Shown: positions 35,871 through 47,435, counted from the stretch's first letter. The stretch: 64,000 nt of DNA from Bradyrhizobium sp. LLZ17 (GCF_041200145.1 NZ_CP165734.1:930001-994000), one strand, 5' to 3'. Program-made: numbers and translations. Notes: generated by a model from the letters alone, not told the origin.

Positions 35871-37142
35871 ATGAGTAAAGTCGGCACGAGCGACTCCAAG
35901 AACACGCTGTATTGCTCGTTCTGCGGCAAGAGCCAGCACGAAGTCCGTAAACTGATCGCGGGTCCCACGGTCTTCATTTGCGACGAGTGCGTCGAGCTCT
36001 GCATGGACATCATCCGCGAGGAAAACAAATCCTCGCTGGTCAAGTCGCGCGACGGGATTCCGACGCCGAAGGAAATCTGCAAGGTGCTGGACGATTACGT
36101 GATCGGTCAGAGCCATGCGAAGAAGGTCCTGTCGGTCGCGGTGCACAATCACTACAAGCGCCTCAACCATCAGACCAAGCACAACGACGTCGAGCTCGCG
36201 AAGTCGAACATCCTGCTGATCGGTCCGACCGGCTCGGGCAAGACGCTGCTCGCGCAGACGCTCGCCCGCATCCTGGACGTTCCGTTCACGATGGCGGATG
36301 CGACGACGCTGACCGAAGCCGGCTATGTCGGCGAGGACGTCGAGAACATCATCCTGAAGCTGCTCCAGGCCGCCGACTACAACGTCGAGCGCGCCCAGCG
36401 CGGCATCGTCTATATCGACGAAATCGACAAGATCAGCCGCAAGTCCGACAACCCCTCGATCACCCGCGACGTGTCGGGCGAGGGCGTGCAGCAGGCGCTG
36501 TTGAAGATCATGGAAGGCACGGTGGCCTCGGTCCCGCCGCAGGGCGGCCGCAAGCATCCGCAGCAGGAATTCCTGCAGGTGGATACCACCAACATCCTGT
36601 TCATCTGCGGCGGTGCTTTCTCGGGCCTGGAAAAGATCATCTCGGCACGCGGCCGTTCGACCTCGATCGGTTTCGCTGCGCAGGTGCTCGCACCGGAAGA
36701 TCGCCGCACCGGCGAAATCTTCCGTCATGTCGAGCCCGAGGATCTCCTGAAGTACGGCCTGATCCCCGAGTTCGTCGGCCGTCTGCCGGTCGTGGCGACG
36801 CTGGAGGATCTCGACGAGGCTTCGCTGAAGAAGATCCTGGTCGAGCCGAAGAATGCGCTGGTGAAACAGTACCAGCGTCTGTTCGAGATGGAGAACATCG
36901 AGCTGACCTTCGCCGACGAGGCGCTTGGCGCGGTCGCCCGCAGGGCGATCGAGCGCAAGACCGGTGCGCGTGGCTTGCGCTCGATCCTCGAAGCGATCCT
37001 GCTCGAGACCATGTTCGACCTGCCGGGCCTGGAAGGCGTGGAAGAAGTCGTGATCTCCCGCGAAGTCGTGGAAGGCACGGCGCGTCCGCTCTACATCTAC
37101 GCCGATCGGTCCGATCGCGCCGTCGAGAACGCCAGCGCCTGA
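35871..37142 (+). CDS. clpX: ATP-dependent Clp protease ATP-binding subunit ClpX
   Basis: 423 residues. The N-terminal zinc-binding domain has CSFCGKS and CDECVELC (about residues 14-45). The AAA+ module has Walker [14 protein letters not shown] (about 118-130), Walker [12 protein letters not shown] and the sensor and arginine-finger region in FIPGFVGR-type position ([11 protein letters not shown]). It unfolds tagged substrates and feeds ClpP. It sits between clpP and lon. Confidence 0.98.
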   Translation: MSKVGTSDSKNTLYCSFCGKSQHEVRKLIAGPTVFICDECVELCMDIIREENKSSLVKSRDGIPTPKEICKVLDDYVIGQSHAKKVLSVAVHNHYKRLNHQTKHNDVELAKSNILLIGPTGSGKTLLAQTLARILDVPFTMADATTLTEAGYVGEDVENIILKLLQAADYNVERAQRGIVYIDEIDKISRKSDNPSITRDVSGEGVQQALLKIMEGTVASVPPQGGRKHPQQEFLQVDTTNILFICGGAFSGLEKIISARGRSTSIGFAAQVLAPEDRRTGEIFRHVEPEDLLKYGLIPEFVGRLPVVATLEDLDEASLKKILVEPKNALVKQYQRLFEMENIELTFADEALGAVARRAIERKTGARGLRSILEAILLETMFDLPGLEGVEEVVISREVVEGTARPLYIYADRSDRAVENASA

Positions 37143-37178
37143 GCGGCGCTGGAACGCTCCAATCGTCCTGCGAATTAA

Positions 37179-37203
37179 GGCTGCGGAATGTATCTCCGCA
37201 GCC
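37179..37203 (+). terminator. Hairpin after clpX
   Basis: A perfect 9-bp stem GGCTGCGGA / TCCGCAGCC (37179-37187 and 37195-37203), 37 bp past the clpX stop. There is no T-run, so termination is uncertain. Confidence 0.4.
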
Positions 37204-37260
37204 GGTGTTGCGTCGCTTATCCGCGTGCGTAAGCGCCTGATGGCGCGCGTCTTTCAATGA

Positions 37261-37294
37261 CTTGACACCCCCCGGGTCGATAGCCACCTAATGT
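37261..37294 (+). promoter_or_regulatory. Candidate heat-shock-like promoter of lon
   Basis: CTTGACA at 37261-37267 matches the -35 of sigma-32 and sigma-70 promoters. A possible -10 (CCTAATGT, 37287-37294) lies 20 or 21 bp away, longer than usual. Low confidence. Confidence 0.3.
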
Positions 37295-37460
37295 CGGCGG
37301 CGAGCGAGAATTCCCTTCAAGATTCGCCTCAGTTCCGATCCGGCAGGCCCGGTCCGCCCACGAATGGTAGACCGGTTTTGCGGATCAATACGGCACCTTG
37401 TGGCGGTTGCGCATGAGCAAGCGGACTGCGTGCGAGGGGGCAAAGCAAAAGGAAAAGGCC

Positions 37461-39884
<2,424 letters not shown>

Positions 39885-39909
39885 GATCGCAGCTCGCAAA
39901 AGATGATAA

Positions 39910-39938
39910 AACGGCGCCTTCGGGCGCCGTTTTTGTTT
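39910..39938 (+). terminator. Rho-independent terminator of lon
   Basis: A perfect 9-bp stem AACGGCGCC-TTCG-GGCGCCGTT (39910-39931) with a stable UUCG tetraloop is followed by TTTGTTTTG. Confidence 0.93.
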
Positions 39939-39943
39939 TGGGC

Positions 39944-39977
39944 AGTTCTTTCTGGAGAACAGTTCTTTCTGGAGAAC
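39944..39977 (+). repeat. 17-bp tandem duplication covering a ribosome site
   Basis: AGTTCTTTCTGGAGAAC occurs twice back to back (39944-39960 and 39961-39977). Each copy has the GGAGA ribosome-binding sequence; the second lies 6 bp before the next gene's ATG. Confidence 0.9.
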
Positions 39978-39983
39978 AGGGTC

Positions 39984-40388
39984 ATGCAGATCGACGGGCA
40001 ATGCCATTGCGGGCAGATCAGCTTCGAAGCCGAGATCGACCCCGAGGCGGTTGCGGTGTGCCATTGCACGGATTGCCAGACCCTGACGGGCTCGCTGTTC
40101 CGTGTGACCGCCGTCTGTTCCGGCGCCGACGTCAAACTGACCCGCGGTACGCCCACGATCTACGGCAAGCGCGGCGACAATGGCCGGATGCGCTTCCAGC
40201 ACTTCTGCGGCCATTGCGGTTCCCCGCTGTTCACCAGCGGCGAGGGCGACGAGGCCGACGATTGGGGCATCCGCTGGGGCAGCATCCGCCAGCGCAACGC
40301 CTTGCGGCCAAGCCGCCAGATCTGGTGTCAGTCGGCAGCGCTGTGGATCGATGCGGTGCCGGGGCTGCCGGGCAGGCCGAAGGATTGA
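39984..40388 (+). CDS. GFA family protein (glutathione-dependent formaldehyde-activating enzyme/CENP-V fold)
   Basis: A 134-residue zinc protein of the Gfa/Mss4 fold. Zinc-ligand motifs are visible: GQCHCGQISFEAE (about residues 5-17), VCHCTDCQ (about 25-32) and FCGHCGSPLF (about 74-83). Gfa was named for a proposed glutathione-formaldehyde activity, but most members are uncharacterised. It follows the lon terminator and has a duplicated ribosome site. Confidence 0.88.
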   Translation: MQIDGQCHCGQISFEAEIDPEAVAVCHCTDCQTLTGSLFRVTAVCSGADVKLTRGTPTIYGKRGDNGRMRFQHFCGHCGSPLFTSGEGDEADDWGIRWGSIRQRNALRPSRQIWCQSAALWIDAVPGLPGRPKD

Positions 40389-40892
40389 TCCGGGGCCCCT
40401 GCAGGGAAGACCGCAGTATCCCGGATGTGCTCAACCTGGAAATTAGGACAGTGTGTTGGAACCTTTGTTCCTCTGGGAACTTGGACAGGTCCGGACCATC
40501 TCACTGCCTCCCGTCCGGACTGGAGTGCCGGCCCCAGCGTTCCAGCCCCCGCTGGGGCCGCTTCCACGCCCTTAGCCGATTTGAATTAGGTCAGTGCATC
40601 CGACGGTAATTGTCCGGATTCCCTCCATCATCACAGTACCGCTATCGTGGCCTTCGCCGGGGCTGGCATTTCATCCCGAACAAGATTTCAACCGGCAAGG
40701 GGTCGCTGAAACGCGGCCCCTTCTGATTCCGACATGGTGGAGGACGGCTAAACTCCTCGCGCAGATCCGGCGGGACGGATCATCGAAAGCTGCGCCCGGT
40801 CTTGATGGACGCGGCCGCCCGTCCCGTCCCCGTGCGGCTGCGGCCCCGAAGGTGATTTTGGAGGCTGGCGTGCCAGCATCATGCGCGAGGAA
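40389..40892. other. Non-coding gap with a hairpin
   Basis: About 500 bp with no supportable gene on either strand. A perfect 10-bp stem GGCCCCAGCG / CGCTGGGGCC (40530-40539 and 40550-40559) is present without a T-run. The rest shows nothing I can name. Confidence 0.5.
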
Positions 40893-40967
40893 TGGTGGGC
40901 GGTGCAGGGATCGAACCTGCGACATCTTCGGTGTAAACGAAGCGCTCTACCGCTGAGCTAACCGCCC
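40893..40967 (-). tRNA. tRNA-Val (UAC anticodon)
   Basis: On the minus strand the 5' arm GGGCGGT (ending at 40967) pairs with ACCGCCC. D-arm AGCTCAGCGGTAGAGC, anticodon stem CTTCG/CGAAG around TTTACAC (anticodon TAC) and T-arm CAGGTTCGATCCCTG are all intact. CCA is encoded at 40893-40895. Confidence 0.97.
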
Positions 40968-41099
40968 CGACGGCGCCTCTTTAGCGCTCCGGCGGGGGAG
41001 GGGCAAGGGGGCGATCGGTAGCGCAGACCGCGCCTGATTTTGACCGCTTGAGCGGCTTTCGACATGGTATCACCGCCCGTGAAAGCGAAAGAGGGTTTG

Positions 41100-41960
41100 A
41101 TGCAACAGCCAAGCGGACACGAACTCAACGCCGATCAGATCGCCTATTGGAACGGGCCGAGCGGACAGCGCTGGGCCGACCGCCACAAGGTGCAGGAGAC
41201 GTTGCTCGGACCGATCGCGGACGTCCTGATCGATCGCGCCAGGCCGAAGCCGGGCGAGCGCGTGATCGACGTCGGCTGTGGCTCCGGCGCGACCACGGTC
41301 GCGTTCGCGAAGGCTGTCGCGCCTGATGGCTTCGCGCTCGGACTCGATGTCTCCGATCCGATGCTGTCGCAGGCGCGTGCGTTTGCGCCAAAGGGCCTGC
41401 CGCTCGATTTCATGCTGGCGGACGCGACAGTGCATCCGTTCGAGCCGGCGAGCTTCGTTCTGCTGGCCTCCCGCTTCGGCGTCATGTTCTTCGCCGACCC
41501 GATCGCGTCCTTCACGAATCTCCGTCGCGCGCTGAAGTCGACGGGACGGCTTGCCTTTGTCTGCTGGCGCGAGCCGAAGGAAAATCCCTGGATGATGACG
41601 CCGCTGATGGCGGTCTACAAACACGTCCCGAAAATGCCGCCGGTCGGGCCGGAAGAGCCGGGCCCGTTCGCCTTCGCATCCGAAGAGCGGGTAATGCGCA
41701 TCCTGAAAGGTGCCGGCTTCGTCGACGTCGCGATGGAGCCGCACAATCTCCCGATGGATATCGCAATCGGCGGCGGGCTCGATGCCGCCGTCGATGGCGC
41801 GCTCCAGATCGGCCCGGCCAGCCGCGCGCTTCAAGGCCATCCGCCCGAAACCTACGAGGCCGCCAAGGCATCCATCCGCGAGACGCTCGCGCCGTTCCTC
41901 AAAGGGGACTCGGTAGCGTTACCGGGCGCGATCTGGATCGTGACGGCGAGGGTGGCGTAG
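41100..41960 (+). CDS. Class I SAM-dependent methyltransferase
   Basis: 286 residues from the ATG at 41100, preceded by GAGGG. SAM motif I is RVIDVGCGSGATTVAFA (about residues 54-70), with a following acidic residue in GLDVSDPML, and motif II/III near FMLADATVHPFEP and GRLAFVCWREPKENPW. The latter block occurs in UbiE/ubiquinone-type and related small-molecule methyltransferases. The substrate is unknown. It stands alone between tRNA-Val and a repeat. Confidence 0.85.
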   Translation: MQQPSGHELNADQIAYWNGPSGQRWADRHKVQETLLGPIADVLIDRARPKPGERVIDVGCGSGATTVAFAKAVAPDGFALGLDVSDPMLSQARAFAPKGLPLDFMLADATVHPFEPASFVLLASRFGVMFFADPIASFTNLRRALKSTGRLAFVCWREPKENPWMMTPLMAVYKHVPKMPPVGPEEPGPFAFASEERVMRILKGAGFVDVAMEPHNLPMDIAIGGGLDAAVDGALQIGPASRALQGHPPETYEAAKASIRETLAPFLKGDSVALPGAIWIVTARVA

Positions 41961-41993
41961 GCGCGATTGCGGTAGTCGGTGCCTCACACTCAG

Positions 41994-42137
41994 TGTCGTC
42001 CCGGCGAAGGCCGGGACCCATAACCACAAGGAGCAGTTGTCGCACGAAGTTGGCAACTCCGAGTCTTCGCTAAACCACTCCTGTGGTTATGGGTCCCGGA
42101 TCTACGCGCGCTTTGTGCGCGCTTGTCCGGGACGACA
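41994..42137. repeat. Large palindromic repeat with 18-bp inner arms
   Basis: Outer ends TGTCGTCCCGG (41994-42004) and CCGGGACGACA (42127-42137) are perfect inverted copies. Inner arms CCGGGACCCATAACCACA (42011-42028) and its complement (42082-42099) are 18 bp and perfect. It lies between converging genes. Confidence 0.88.
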
Positions 42138-42170
42138 GCAGAGATTGAGGCTACGGGTGCAAACGAGCCC

Positions 42171-43154
42171 TCACACCACATCATCCGGCGCGAGCGCGCA
42201 GCCATTGTCGGGGTGGGTCTCCACCTGAAGCGTGGTGTGGCCGATGCGGAAGGAGGTCTTCAGCAGCCGCGCCGTCTCGATCAGAAACGCGTCCCCGGTG
42301 GTGCCGTCGGGCATCACGAGGTGACAGGTCAGCGCCGTCTCGGTGGTCGAGATCGGCCAGACGTGGAGGTCGTGGATCCCCGAGACGCCGGGGCGCTCGA
42401 GCAGAAACGCCTTGATGGCGGCAAGGTCGGTGCCGCGCGGTGCTGCCGCCATCGACATGTCGATGGAGCCGCGGAGCAGGCTGGTCGTGCTCCAGAGGAT
42501 GGCAGCGCAGATGACGAGGCTGGTGACCGGATCGAGCCAGAGCCAGCCGGTCCAGATGATCAGCGCCGCCGAAACCACCACGCCAAGCGAGACCGCGGCA
42601 TCGGCCGCCATGTGCAGATAGGCGCCTTCGATGTTGATGTCGTCCTTGCGTCCGCGCGCGAACAGCATGGCGGTGAAGCCGTTGACGAGGATGCCGATGC
42701 CGGCGACCACCATCACGGTGACGCCCGCGATCGGCTCCGGCTCGCGCAAGCGCAGGATCGCCTCCCAGCCGATCGCCCCGGTCGCGACCAACAGGAACAC
42801 GGCGTTCGCCAGCGCCGCCAGGATGGTCGAGGCGCGCAGGCCATAAGTGAAGCGGCCGCTCGGTGCGCGCCGCGCCGCGATCGAGGCGCCCCAGGCCACG
42901 ATCAGGCCGAGCACGTCGCCGAGATTGTGGCCGGCATCCGCAAGCAGCGCGGTGGAGTTGCCGATATAGCCGTAGACAGCCTCGGCCGCGACCAGCGCTG
43001 TGTTGAGCGCAATGCCGATCGCGAACGCTCCGCCGAAACTGGCCGGCGCATGGACATGCGCGTGGCCGGAATCATGACCATGGTCGTGGTGGTGACCATG
43101 ATCATGCGCGTAGCCGGCATGGTCATGATGACCGTGATGGTCGTGGCTGCCCAA
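42171..43154 (-). CDS. Cation diffusion facilitator (CDF) metal exporter
   Basis: A 327-residue transporter. The N-terminus is a His-rich metal-binding tail (residues 4-36, more than 12 His). Six membrane helices follow, with the paired metal-site motifs ADAGHNLGDV (HxxxD, helix 2) and HMAADAAVSLG (helix 5), and a C-terminal cytoplasmic ferredoxin-like domain with GVSGIHDLHVWPIS. It exports Zn, Co, Ni or Cd in exchange for protons; the HxxxD in helix 2 fits Zn/Co/Cd types. The start is a TTG (43152-43154) with GGGGAG upstream; no ATG precedes the His tail. Confidence 0.92.
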   Translation of the reverse strand: MGSHDHHGHHDHAGYAHDHGHHHDHGHDSGHAHVHAPASFGGAFAIGIALNTALVAAEAVYGYIGNSTALLADAGHNLGDVLGLIVAWGASIAARRAPSGRFTYGLRASTILAALANAVFLLVATGAIGWEAILRLREPEPIAGVTVMVVAGIGILVNGFTAMLFARGRKDDINIEGAYLHMAADAAVSLGVVVSAALIIWTGWLWLDPVTSLVICAAILWSTTSLLRGSIDMSMAAAPRGTDLAAIKAFLLERPGVSGIHDLHVWPISTTETALTCHLVMPDGTTGDAFLIETARLLKTSFRIGHTTLQVETHPDNGCALAPDDVV

Positions 43155-43282
43155 TTCGAGCGCTCCCCGGAAGCTGTCAAATCAGGCGCCATTGTAGGCG
43201 TTTCGCGCGCCCCGTCACGCGGTGCGATTGCTACGTCTCTGGACCGGTTGCCGCAGCAGCAGCGCCTCGCTTGCGACCGCTG

Positions 43283-43525
43283 TCATTGTCGCACGATGAC
43301 GTCCCGTGCGCGGCGAATGTCTGGATCGTCAACTGCGCGCACCGATTCCGGAGCCGCGCAGCTATCGCCGCGCTCGACCGTAATGGCGGCGCGGCAGCCC
43401 GCTTCCCTCGCGCGCTCCAGCCATTTGATGGCCTCGTCGATCCATTGGTCGTGGTTCTCGGGATCGGCGAGGGCCTTTTCCCGGAATGCGTCCGCCTGTT
43501 GCAAGCAGGCCGTTCTGCGATCCAC
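43283..43525 (-). CDS. Small hypothetical protein
   Basis: An 80-residue protein from a GTG at 43523-43525, which has GGGAGAG just upstream. The N-terminal half, CLQQADAFREKALADPENHDQWIDEAIKWLERA, reads as a helical pair; the C-terminal half is charged and ends DVIVRQ. I recognise no family. The frame extends upstream to 43717, but that part crosses a terminator hairpin. Real but of unknown role. Confidence 0.5.
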   Translation of the reverse strand: MDRRTACLQQADAFREKALADPENHDQWIDEAIKWLERAREAGCRAAITVERGDSCAAPESVRAVDDPDIRRARDVIVRQ

Positions 43526-43661
43526 GCGGCTCTCCCGATCTGGAGGATCCGCCCCGATCGCATCCTGGATGATCCCGGCGTCCGCGTCGTTAACATGGGA
43601 CAAGCCAGGAAACTCCCCAAGCAACAGGCCAAAGAACTCGTGATGGCGATGCAACGCACGG

Positions 43662-43700
43662 AAAGGCCCCAGCTCCGGGGCTGACCGGCTGGGGCCTTTT
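43662..43700 (+). terminator. Hairpin with T-run
   Basis: A perfect 12-bp stem AAAGGCCCCAGC / GCTGGGGCCTTT (43662-43673 and 43688-43699) is followed by TTGTG. No confident plus-strand gene ends just upstream. Confidence 0.55.
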
Positions 43701-43835
43701 GTGCTCACAATCTTCATCCTCGGGACTTGAGCAGATAATCCGCATCCCGCAGGTTCGTTCCCGCGCGGATGCAGAAATTGGAACGTTCGTCACTCCTCCT
43801 GATTAGCCGACCAGGAGTTTCGAGGAGGACGGACT

Positions 43836-43910
43836 ATGGACGGACTGATCTATCTCATCGGCTTGATCGTCGTGATCATGGCGATCTTGTCGTTCTTCGG
43901 CCTGCGCTGA
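43836..43910 (+). CDS. 24-residue single-helix membrane peptide
   Basis: A 24-residue protein that is almost entirely one hydrophobic helix (LIYLIGLIVVIMAILSFFGL) flanked by MDG and R. An excellent ribosome site, GAGGAGG, lies 9 bp before the ATG. It ends 10 bp before the next membrane protein, so the two are probably cotranscribed and may interact in the membrane. Similar tiny membrane proteins are often missed in annotation. Confidence 0.65.
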   Translation: MDGLIYLIGLIVVIMAILSFFGLR

Positions 43911-43920
43911 GAGAACCGCG

Positions 43921-44814
43921 ATGACAATGGAAACGCTTGTGCGGGAAGATGTCATGGAAGGCGGCATGGCAGCCGCCGGGGAGCGCCGGAGCATTCAGTG
44001 GAGCTCTATCTTCGCCGGTGCGCTCGCGGCCGGCGCGATGTCCTTCATTCTGATCGGCTTTGGCGTCGCTATCGGCCTCGGTGTCAGTTCGGCCTCGCCG
44101 ACCTGGCGCGATGCTTCGGCGGCGCTGGCGCTGTTGTCGGGGCTGTATCTGATCCTTCAGGCGATCATCAGCTTCGGGTTCGGCGGTTATATCGCTGGCC
44201 GTACGATGCGACCGGAGCCCGCGCTCGCAACCATCGAGGAGGACGGCGAGCGGCGGGACGGGGTTCATGGGCTGATGTCATGGGCGCTCGCCGTGCTGAT
44301 CGGCGCGGCGCTGCTGGCGATCCTGGGCGCGTCCGCGATCGACCGTTCACCGGCGCGCAGCTCGACCAGCAACGCGACGTCCGCCGAGCCGCTGTTGAGC
44401 TATGAGCTCGACAAGCTGTTCCGCGCGCCGCGGCGGCCGCCCAACACCGACATGCGGGAGGCCCGCGCCGAGGCCGGACGCATCCTGATGACATCGTCCA
44501 GCCATAGCGGCCTCGGCAGTGATGACCGAACCTATCTGGTGCAGCAAGTTGCCACGCTGACCGGATTGGCGGCGCCCGATGCAGAGCGGCGGGTCGACAC
44601 GGTGATTGCGGACTCCAAGGTGGCAATCGACCGCGCGCGCCGCAACTCGATCATCGTCGCGTTCTCGGTCGCGGTGGCGACCCTGATCGGCGCCGTGGTG
44701 GCGTGGGCTGCGGCCGTTGCCGGCGGGCGGCACCGCGACGGCGAGCCGCTGCCGAACTGGATGGCGAGTTCAAATCGCTTCCATCGCAATCCTCGCGTGA
44801 TGCCGGTGCCGTAA
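43921..44814 (+). CDS. Hypothetical integral membrane protein
   Basis: A 297-residue protein with about four hydrophobic helices: residues 26-52, 64-92, 113-135 and 245-268. Between helices 3 and 4 lies a 105-residue soluble segment, probably periplasmic or cytoplasmic, with a helical end (ATLTGLAAPDAERRVDTVI). No named domain is recognised, though the N-terminal part resembles hypothetical proteins found with stress genes in rhizobia. It follows the 24-residue membrane peptide by 10 bp. Confidence 0.75.
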   Translation: MTMETLVREDVMEGGMAAAGERRSIQWSSIFAGALAAGAMSFILIGFGVAIGLGVSSASPTWRDASAALALLSGLYLILQAIISFGFGGYIAGRTMRPEPALATIEEDGERRDGVHGLMSWALAVLIGAALLAILGASAIDRSPARSSTSNATSAEPLLSYELDKLFRAPRRPPNTDMREARAEAGRILMTSSSHSGLGSDDRTYLVQQVATLTGLAAPDAERRVDTVIADSKVAIDRARRNSIIVAFSVAVATLIGAVVAWAAAVAGGRHRDGEPLPNWMASSNRFHRNPRVMPVP

Positions 44815-44823
44815 CGCCCACGA

Positions 44824-44849
44824 AATGGCCGGGAGCAAGCCCGGCCATT
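44824..44849. terminator. Hairpin between converging genes
   Basis: A perfect 10-bp stem AATGGCCGGG / CCCGGCCATT (44824-44833 and 44840-44849) sits in the 51-bp gap between the membrane protein and pepT. It has no long T-run and may serve both directions. Confidence 0.5.
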
Positions 44850-44865
44850 GCCTCGGTGACACGCG

Positions 44866-46116
44866 CTACGCCTTCTCCTCCCAGATCATCGCCAGGTGCA
44901 CGATGGTCTGGACCGCCTTCTCCATGTCCTGCCGGCTGACCCATTCGAGGCGCGAGTGGAAGGCGTGTTCGCCGGCAAAGATGTTGGGGCAGGGCAGACC
45001 CATGAAGGACAGGCGCGAGCCGTCGGTGCCGCCGCGGATCGCGGTACGCATCGGGCGGAGACCCGCGCGGCGGATCGCCTCAATGGCATATTCGAGGATG
45101 TGCGGGTGACGGTCGATCACCTGCTTCATGTTGCGGTACTGCTCCCTGACCTCGAACTTGTAGCTCGAGCGCGGGTAGTCCTTCATCACGTCCTTGACGA
45201 TGTCCTCGAGCAGGATCTCCTTCTCCTTCAGCCCTTCCTCGGTGAAGTCGCGGACGATGAAGGAGAGTGTCGCCTGCTCCAGCGCGCCCTCGATGCCGAC
45301 CGGATGCAGGAAGCCCTGCTTGCCTGAGGTCGTCTCCGGCGAGCAGCCTTCCTTGGGCAGGCGCTCAACGATGGCGGCGGCAATCTTGATCGCGTGCTCC
45401 ATCTTGCCCTTGGCGTAGCCGGGATGGGCACTGACGCCGTTGATGGTGATGGTGGCGCCATCGGCCGAGAACGTCTCGTCCTCGACGCTGCCCGCGCTCT
45501 CGCCGTCCATGGTGTAGCCGAAGTCGGCGCCGAGCTTCTTGATGTCGACATTGTCGACGCCGCGGCCGATCTCTTCGTCGGGCGTGAACAGGATCTTGAT
45601 GGTGCCGTGCTTGACGTCTGGATTGTTGATGAAGAAATGCGCGGCATCCATGATCTCGGCGACACCGGCCTTGTTGTCGGCGCCCAGCAGCGTGGTGCCG
45701 TCCGAGGTGATGATGTCGTTGCCGATCTGGTTCTTCAGCGCTGGATGCTCGGCAAAGCGGATCACCTGGCTGGGGTCGCCCGGTAGCGTGATGTCGCCGC
45801 CGCGATAGTTCTGCACGACCTGCGGCTTGACGTCCTTGCCGGTCACATCGGGCGAGGTGTCCATATGCGAGCAGAAGCAGATCACCGGCACCTTCTTCGT
45901 GGTGTTGGCCGGGATCGTTCCGTAGACGTAGCCGTAGTCGTCGAGATGGGCGTCCGCGATACCGATGGCCTTGAGCTCGGCGACGAGCACGCGGCCGAGA
46001 TCCTTCTGCTTCTCGGTCGAGGGCGAGGCCGGCGATTCCGGATCGGACTGGGTGTCGATGGTGACGTAGCGCAGGAAGCGCTCGGTCACGGTATGCGTGA
46101 AGGTGAGGGAGGACAT
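44866..46116 (-). CDS. pepT: Tripeptide aminopeptidase (peptidase T)
   Basis: 416 residues of the M20 di-zinc family. Metal ligands are visible: His in CFCSHMDTSPD (about residue 81), Asp in LGADNKAGVAEI (about 143), the Glu pair in FTPDEEIGRG (about 177-178), and the late His in EHAFHSRLEW (about 390). The dimerisation domain lies between. It removes the N-terminal residue of tripeptides in the cytoplasm. Start ATG at 46114-46116. Confidence 0.94.
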   Translation of the reverse strand: MSSLTFTHTVTERFLRYVTIDTQSDPESPASPSTEKQKDLGRVLVAELKAIGIADAHLDDYGYVYGTIPANTTKKVPVICFCSHMDTSPDVTGKDVKPQVVQNYRGGDITLPGDPSQVIRFAEHPALKNQIGNDIITSDGTTLLGADNKAGVAEIMDAAHFFINNPDVKHGTIKILFTPDEEIGRGVDNVDIKKLGADFGYTMDGESAGSVEDETFSADGATITINGVSAHPGYAKGKMEHAIKIAAAIVERLPKEGCSPETTSGKQGFLHPVGIEGALEQATLSFIVRDFTEEGLKEKEILLEDIVKDVMKDYPRSSYKFEVREQYRNMKQVIDRHPHILEYAIEAIRRAGLRPMRTAIRGGTDGSRLSFMGLPCPNIFAGEHAFHSRLEWVSRQDMEKAVQTIVHLAMIWEEKA

Positions 46117-46219
46117 TTCTGGTCAAACCGCCGAGGTCAGGGGGAGCAAGCGGTATACCAGAAAAGAGGGCCAGGTTGCGGCCGCAACGACGCCTGATCC
46201 GGCTTAAAGAACGCAGCGC

Positions 46220-46519
46220 TCAGATCGCTTCCTTGAGTTCCTTCACCGGGCGGAACGCGACCTTCTTGCTGGCCTTGATGTGAATCGGCTCGCCGGTGGC
46301 CGGATTGCGGCCGGTGCGGGCGGCGCGCCTGCGGACCTGGAGGATGCCGAGCCCCACGATGCGGACGCGGTCGCCCTTCTTGAGATGCTTGGTGATCAGG
46401 TCGATCGTCTCGGTCAGGACGGCCTCGGCGCGCTTCTTCGAGAGGTCCTGGCTCTCCGCAATGTCGGCCGCCAGATGCTTGAGCGTGATGGTGGCTGGAG
46501 CGGCTGCCTTCTTCGCCAT
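46220..46519 (-). CDS. HU family DNA-binding protein
   Basis: A 99-residue histone-like protein. The helical body has AEAVLTETIDLITKHLKKGD and the beta arms RVRIVGLGILQVRRRAARTGRNPATGEPI, with the Pro at the arm tip that intercalates in DNA. The C-terminus FRPVKELKEAI is typical. The first ten residues (MAKKAAAPAT) extend the usual HU. The ATG at 46517-46519 has AGGAG upstream. Alphaproteobacterial hup often follows lon; here it is 6.3 kb away and inverted. Confidence 0.92.
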   Translation of the reverse strand: MAKKAAAPATITLKHLAADIAESQDLSKKRAEAVLTETIDLITKHLKKGDRVRIVGLGILQVRRRAARTGRNPATGEPIHIKASKKVAFRPVKELKEAI

Positions 46520-46753
46520 GCTGTCTGGCTCCTCCATGGTCGCAGGGAGCGCGCAAGGCTCCAATCCGCAAGTCCGGCAGGCCTAGACGATTCGGGCTGG
46601 GACTGACTACGCCAGCCCTCCGGCGACGCCGATCGGAGCAGCCGAATCCGGGCGTTCTTGCCGGAGACAGGGAGCGGAAACACCGCGATCTGGCGAGACG
46701 CCGCTGATCAGGCTGAGGATAATCGGGTAAGATCTTGGGGTTGCTGCCAAAAA

Positions 46754-46830
<77 letters not shown>

Positions 46831-46936
46831 GTGGCTCGCTGAAAGCGCGCGGAACGAGGGGGGACTTAAAGGGGGACATGGTGAAGTCAAGGACGTTGCG
46901 CTTTGCTGGCGCGGCCCGGCTAAGTATGGCTCCGGA

Positions 46937-46963
46937 AAACGAAAAGGCCGCCCGAGGGCGGCC
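46937..46963 (-). terminator. Rho-independent terminator of the small exported protein gene
   Basis: On the minus strand GGCCGCCC-TC-GGGCGGCC (46963 to 46946) is followed by TTTTCGTTTTCC. It lies 26 bp past the stop of the gene at 46990. Confidence 0.85.
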
Positions 46964-46989
46964 ATCGGTCTTCCCGGAATGGGGCCTTG

Positions 46990-47193
46990 TCAGCGAACCG
47001 CCGAAGTGCCCGCGCTGGTGATCACCACCGGCTTGCCGGCCTTGATCACATGGGTGGACTGGGCGGTCTGGCTGTAATCGGCGTTGGTGCGGGCTGCGAT
47101 GCCGAAGGCGGCTACTGCGATGCCGGCCACCAGCGCCACAACCACGATCTTCATATGGGTACCACGATCAGCAGAGTGAATTGAGTGGTTCAT
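46990..47193 (-). CDS. Small exported or membrane-anchored protein
   Basis: A 67-residue protein: a short polar leader, one hydrophobic helix (MKIVVVALVAGIAVAAFGIA), and a 30-residue tail with TNADYSQTAQSTHVIKAGKP. The ATG at 47191-47193 has GGGAGG upstream; a second ATG (47152-47154) directly before the helix is possible. A good terminator follows, which supports a real unit. No family recognised. Confidence 0.6.
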   Translation of the reverse strand: MNHSIHSADRGTHMKIVVVALVAGIAVAAFGIAARTNADYSQTAQSTHVIKAGKPVVITSAGTSAVR

Positions 47194-47435
47194 CTGAGCC
47201 TCCCGACGGGCTTTGCCGCCGTCTGTTGGCTCTTTTCTAGAGATCATCTGTTTCGGGATGGTTTCGCGGGTTCCGCAAAATGGTTTCATCTGGCCGTTTG
47301 GTTGGTTTCTCCCCGGGGCGGCTGAAAGGCCTTCAGCGATCTTACCTGGCGCGTAATCGCGCAGGTGGCCCCGCCTCGTCATGATCGCTTCCATCGGCCG
47401 CGAACGATGACCCGATCCGGCAAGGGAGAAGCCCC

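Noticed and set aside
43271..43684. Plus-strand 137-codon frame ending at the 43662 hairpin
   Set aside because: No ribosome site or motifs; the opposite strand has a better start and composition. The hairpin with its T-run keeps a small doubt open.
43788..43820. EcfG-type stress promoter (GGAAC...CGTT) before the 24-residue peptide
   Set aside because: GGAAC is present, but no CGTT follows at 16 or 17 bp.
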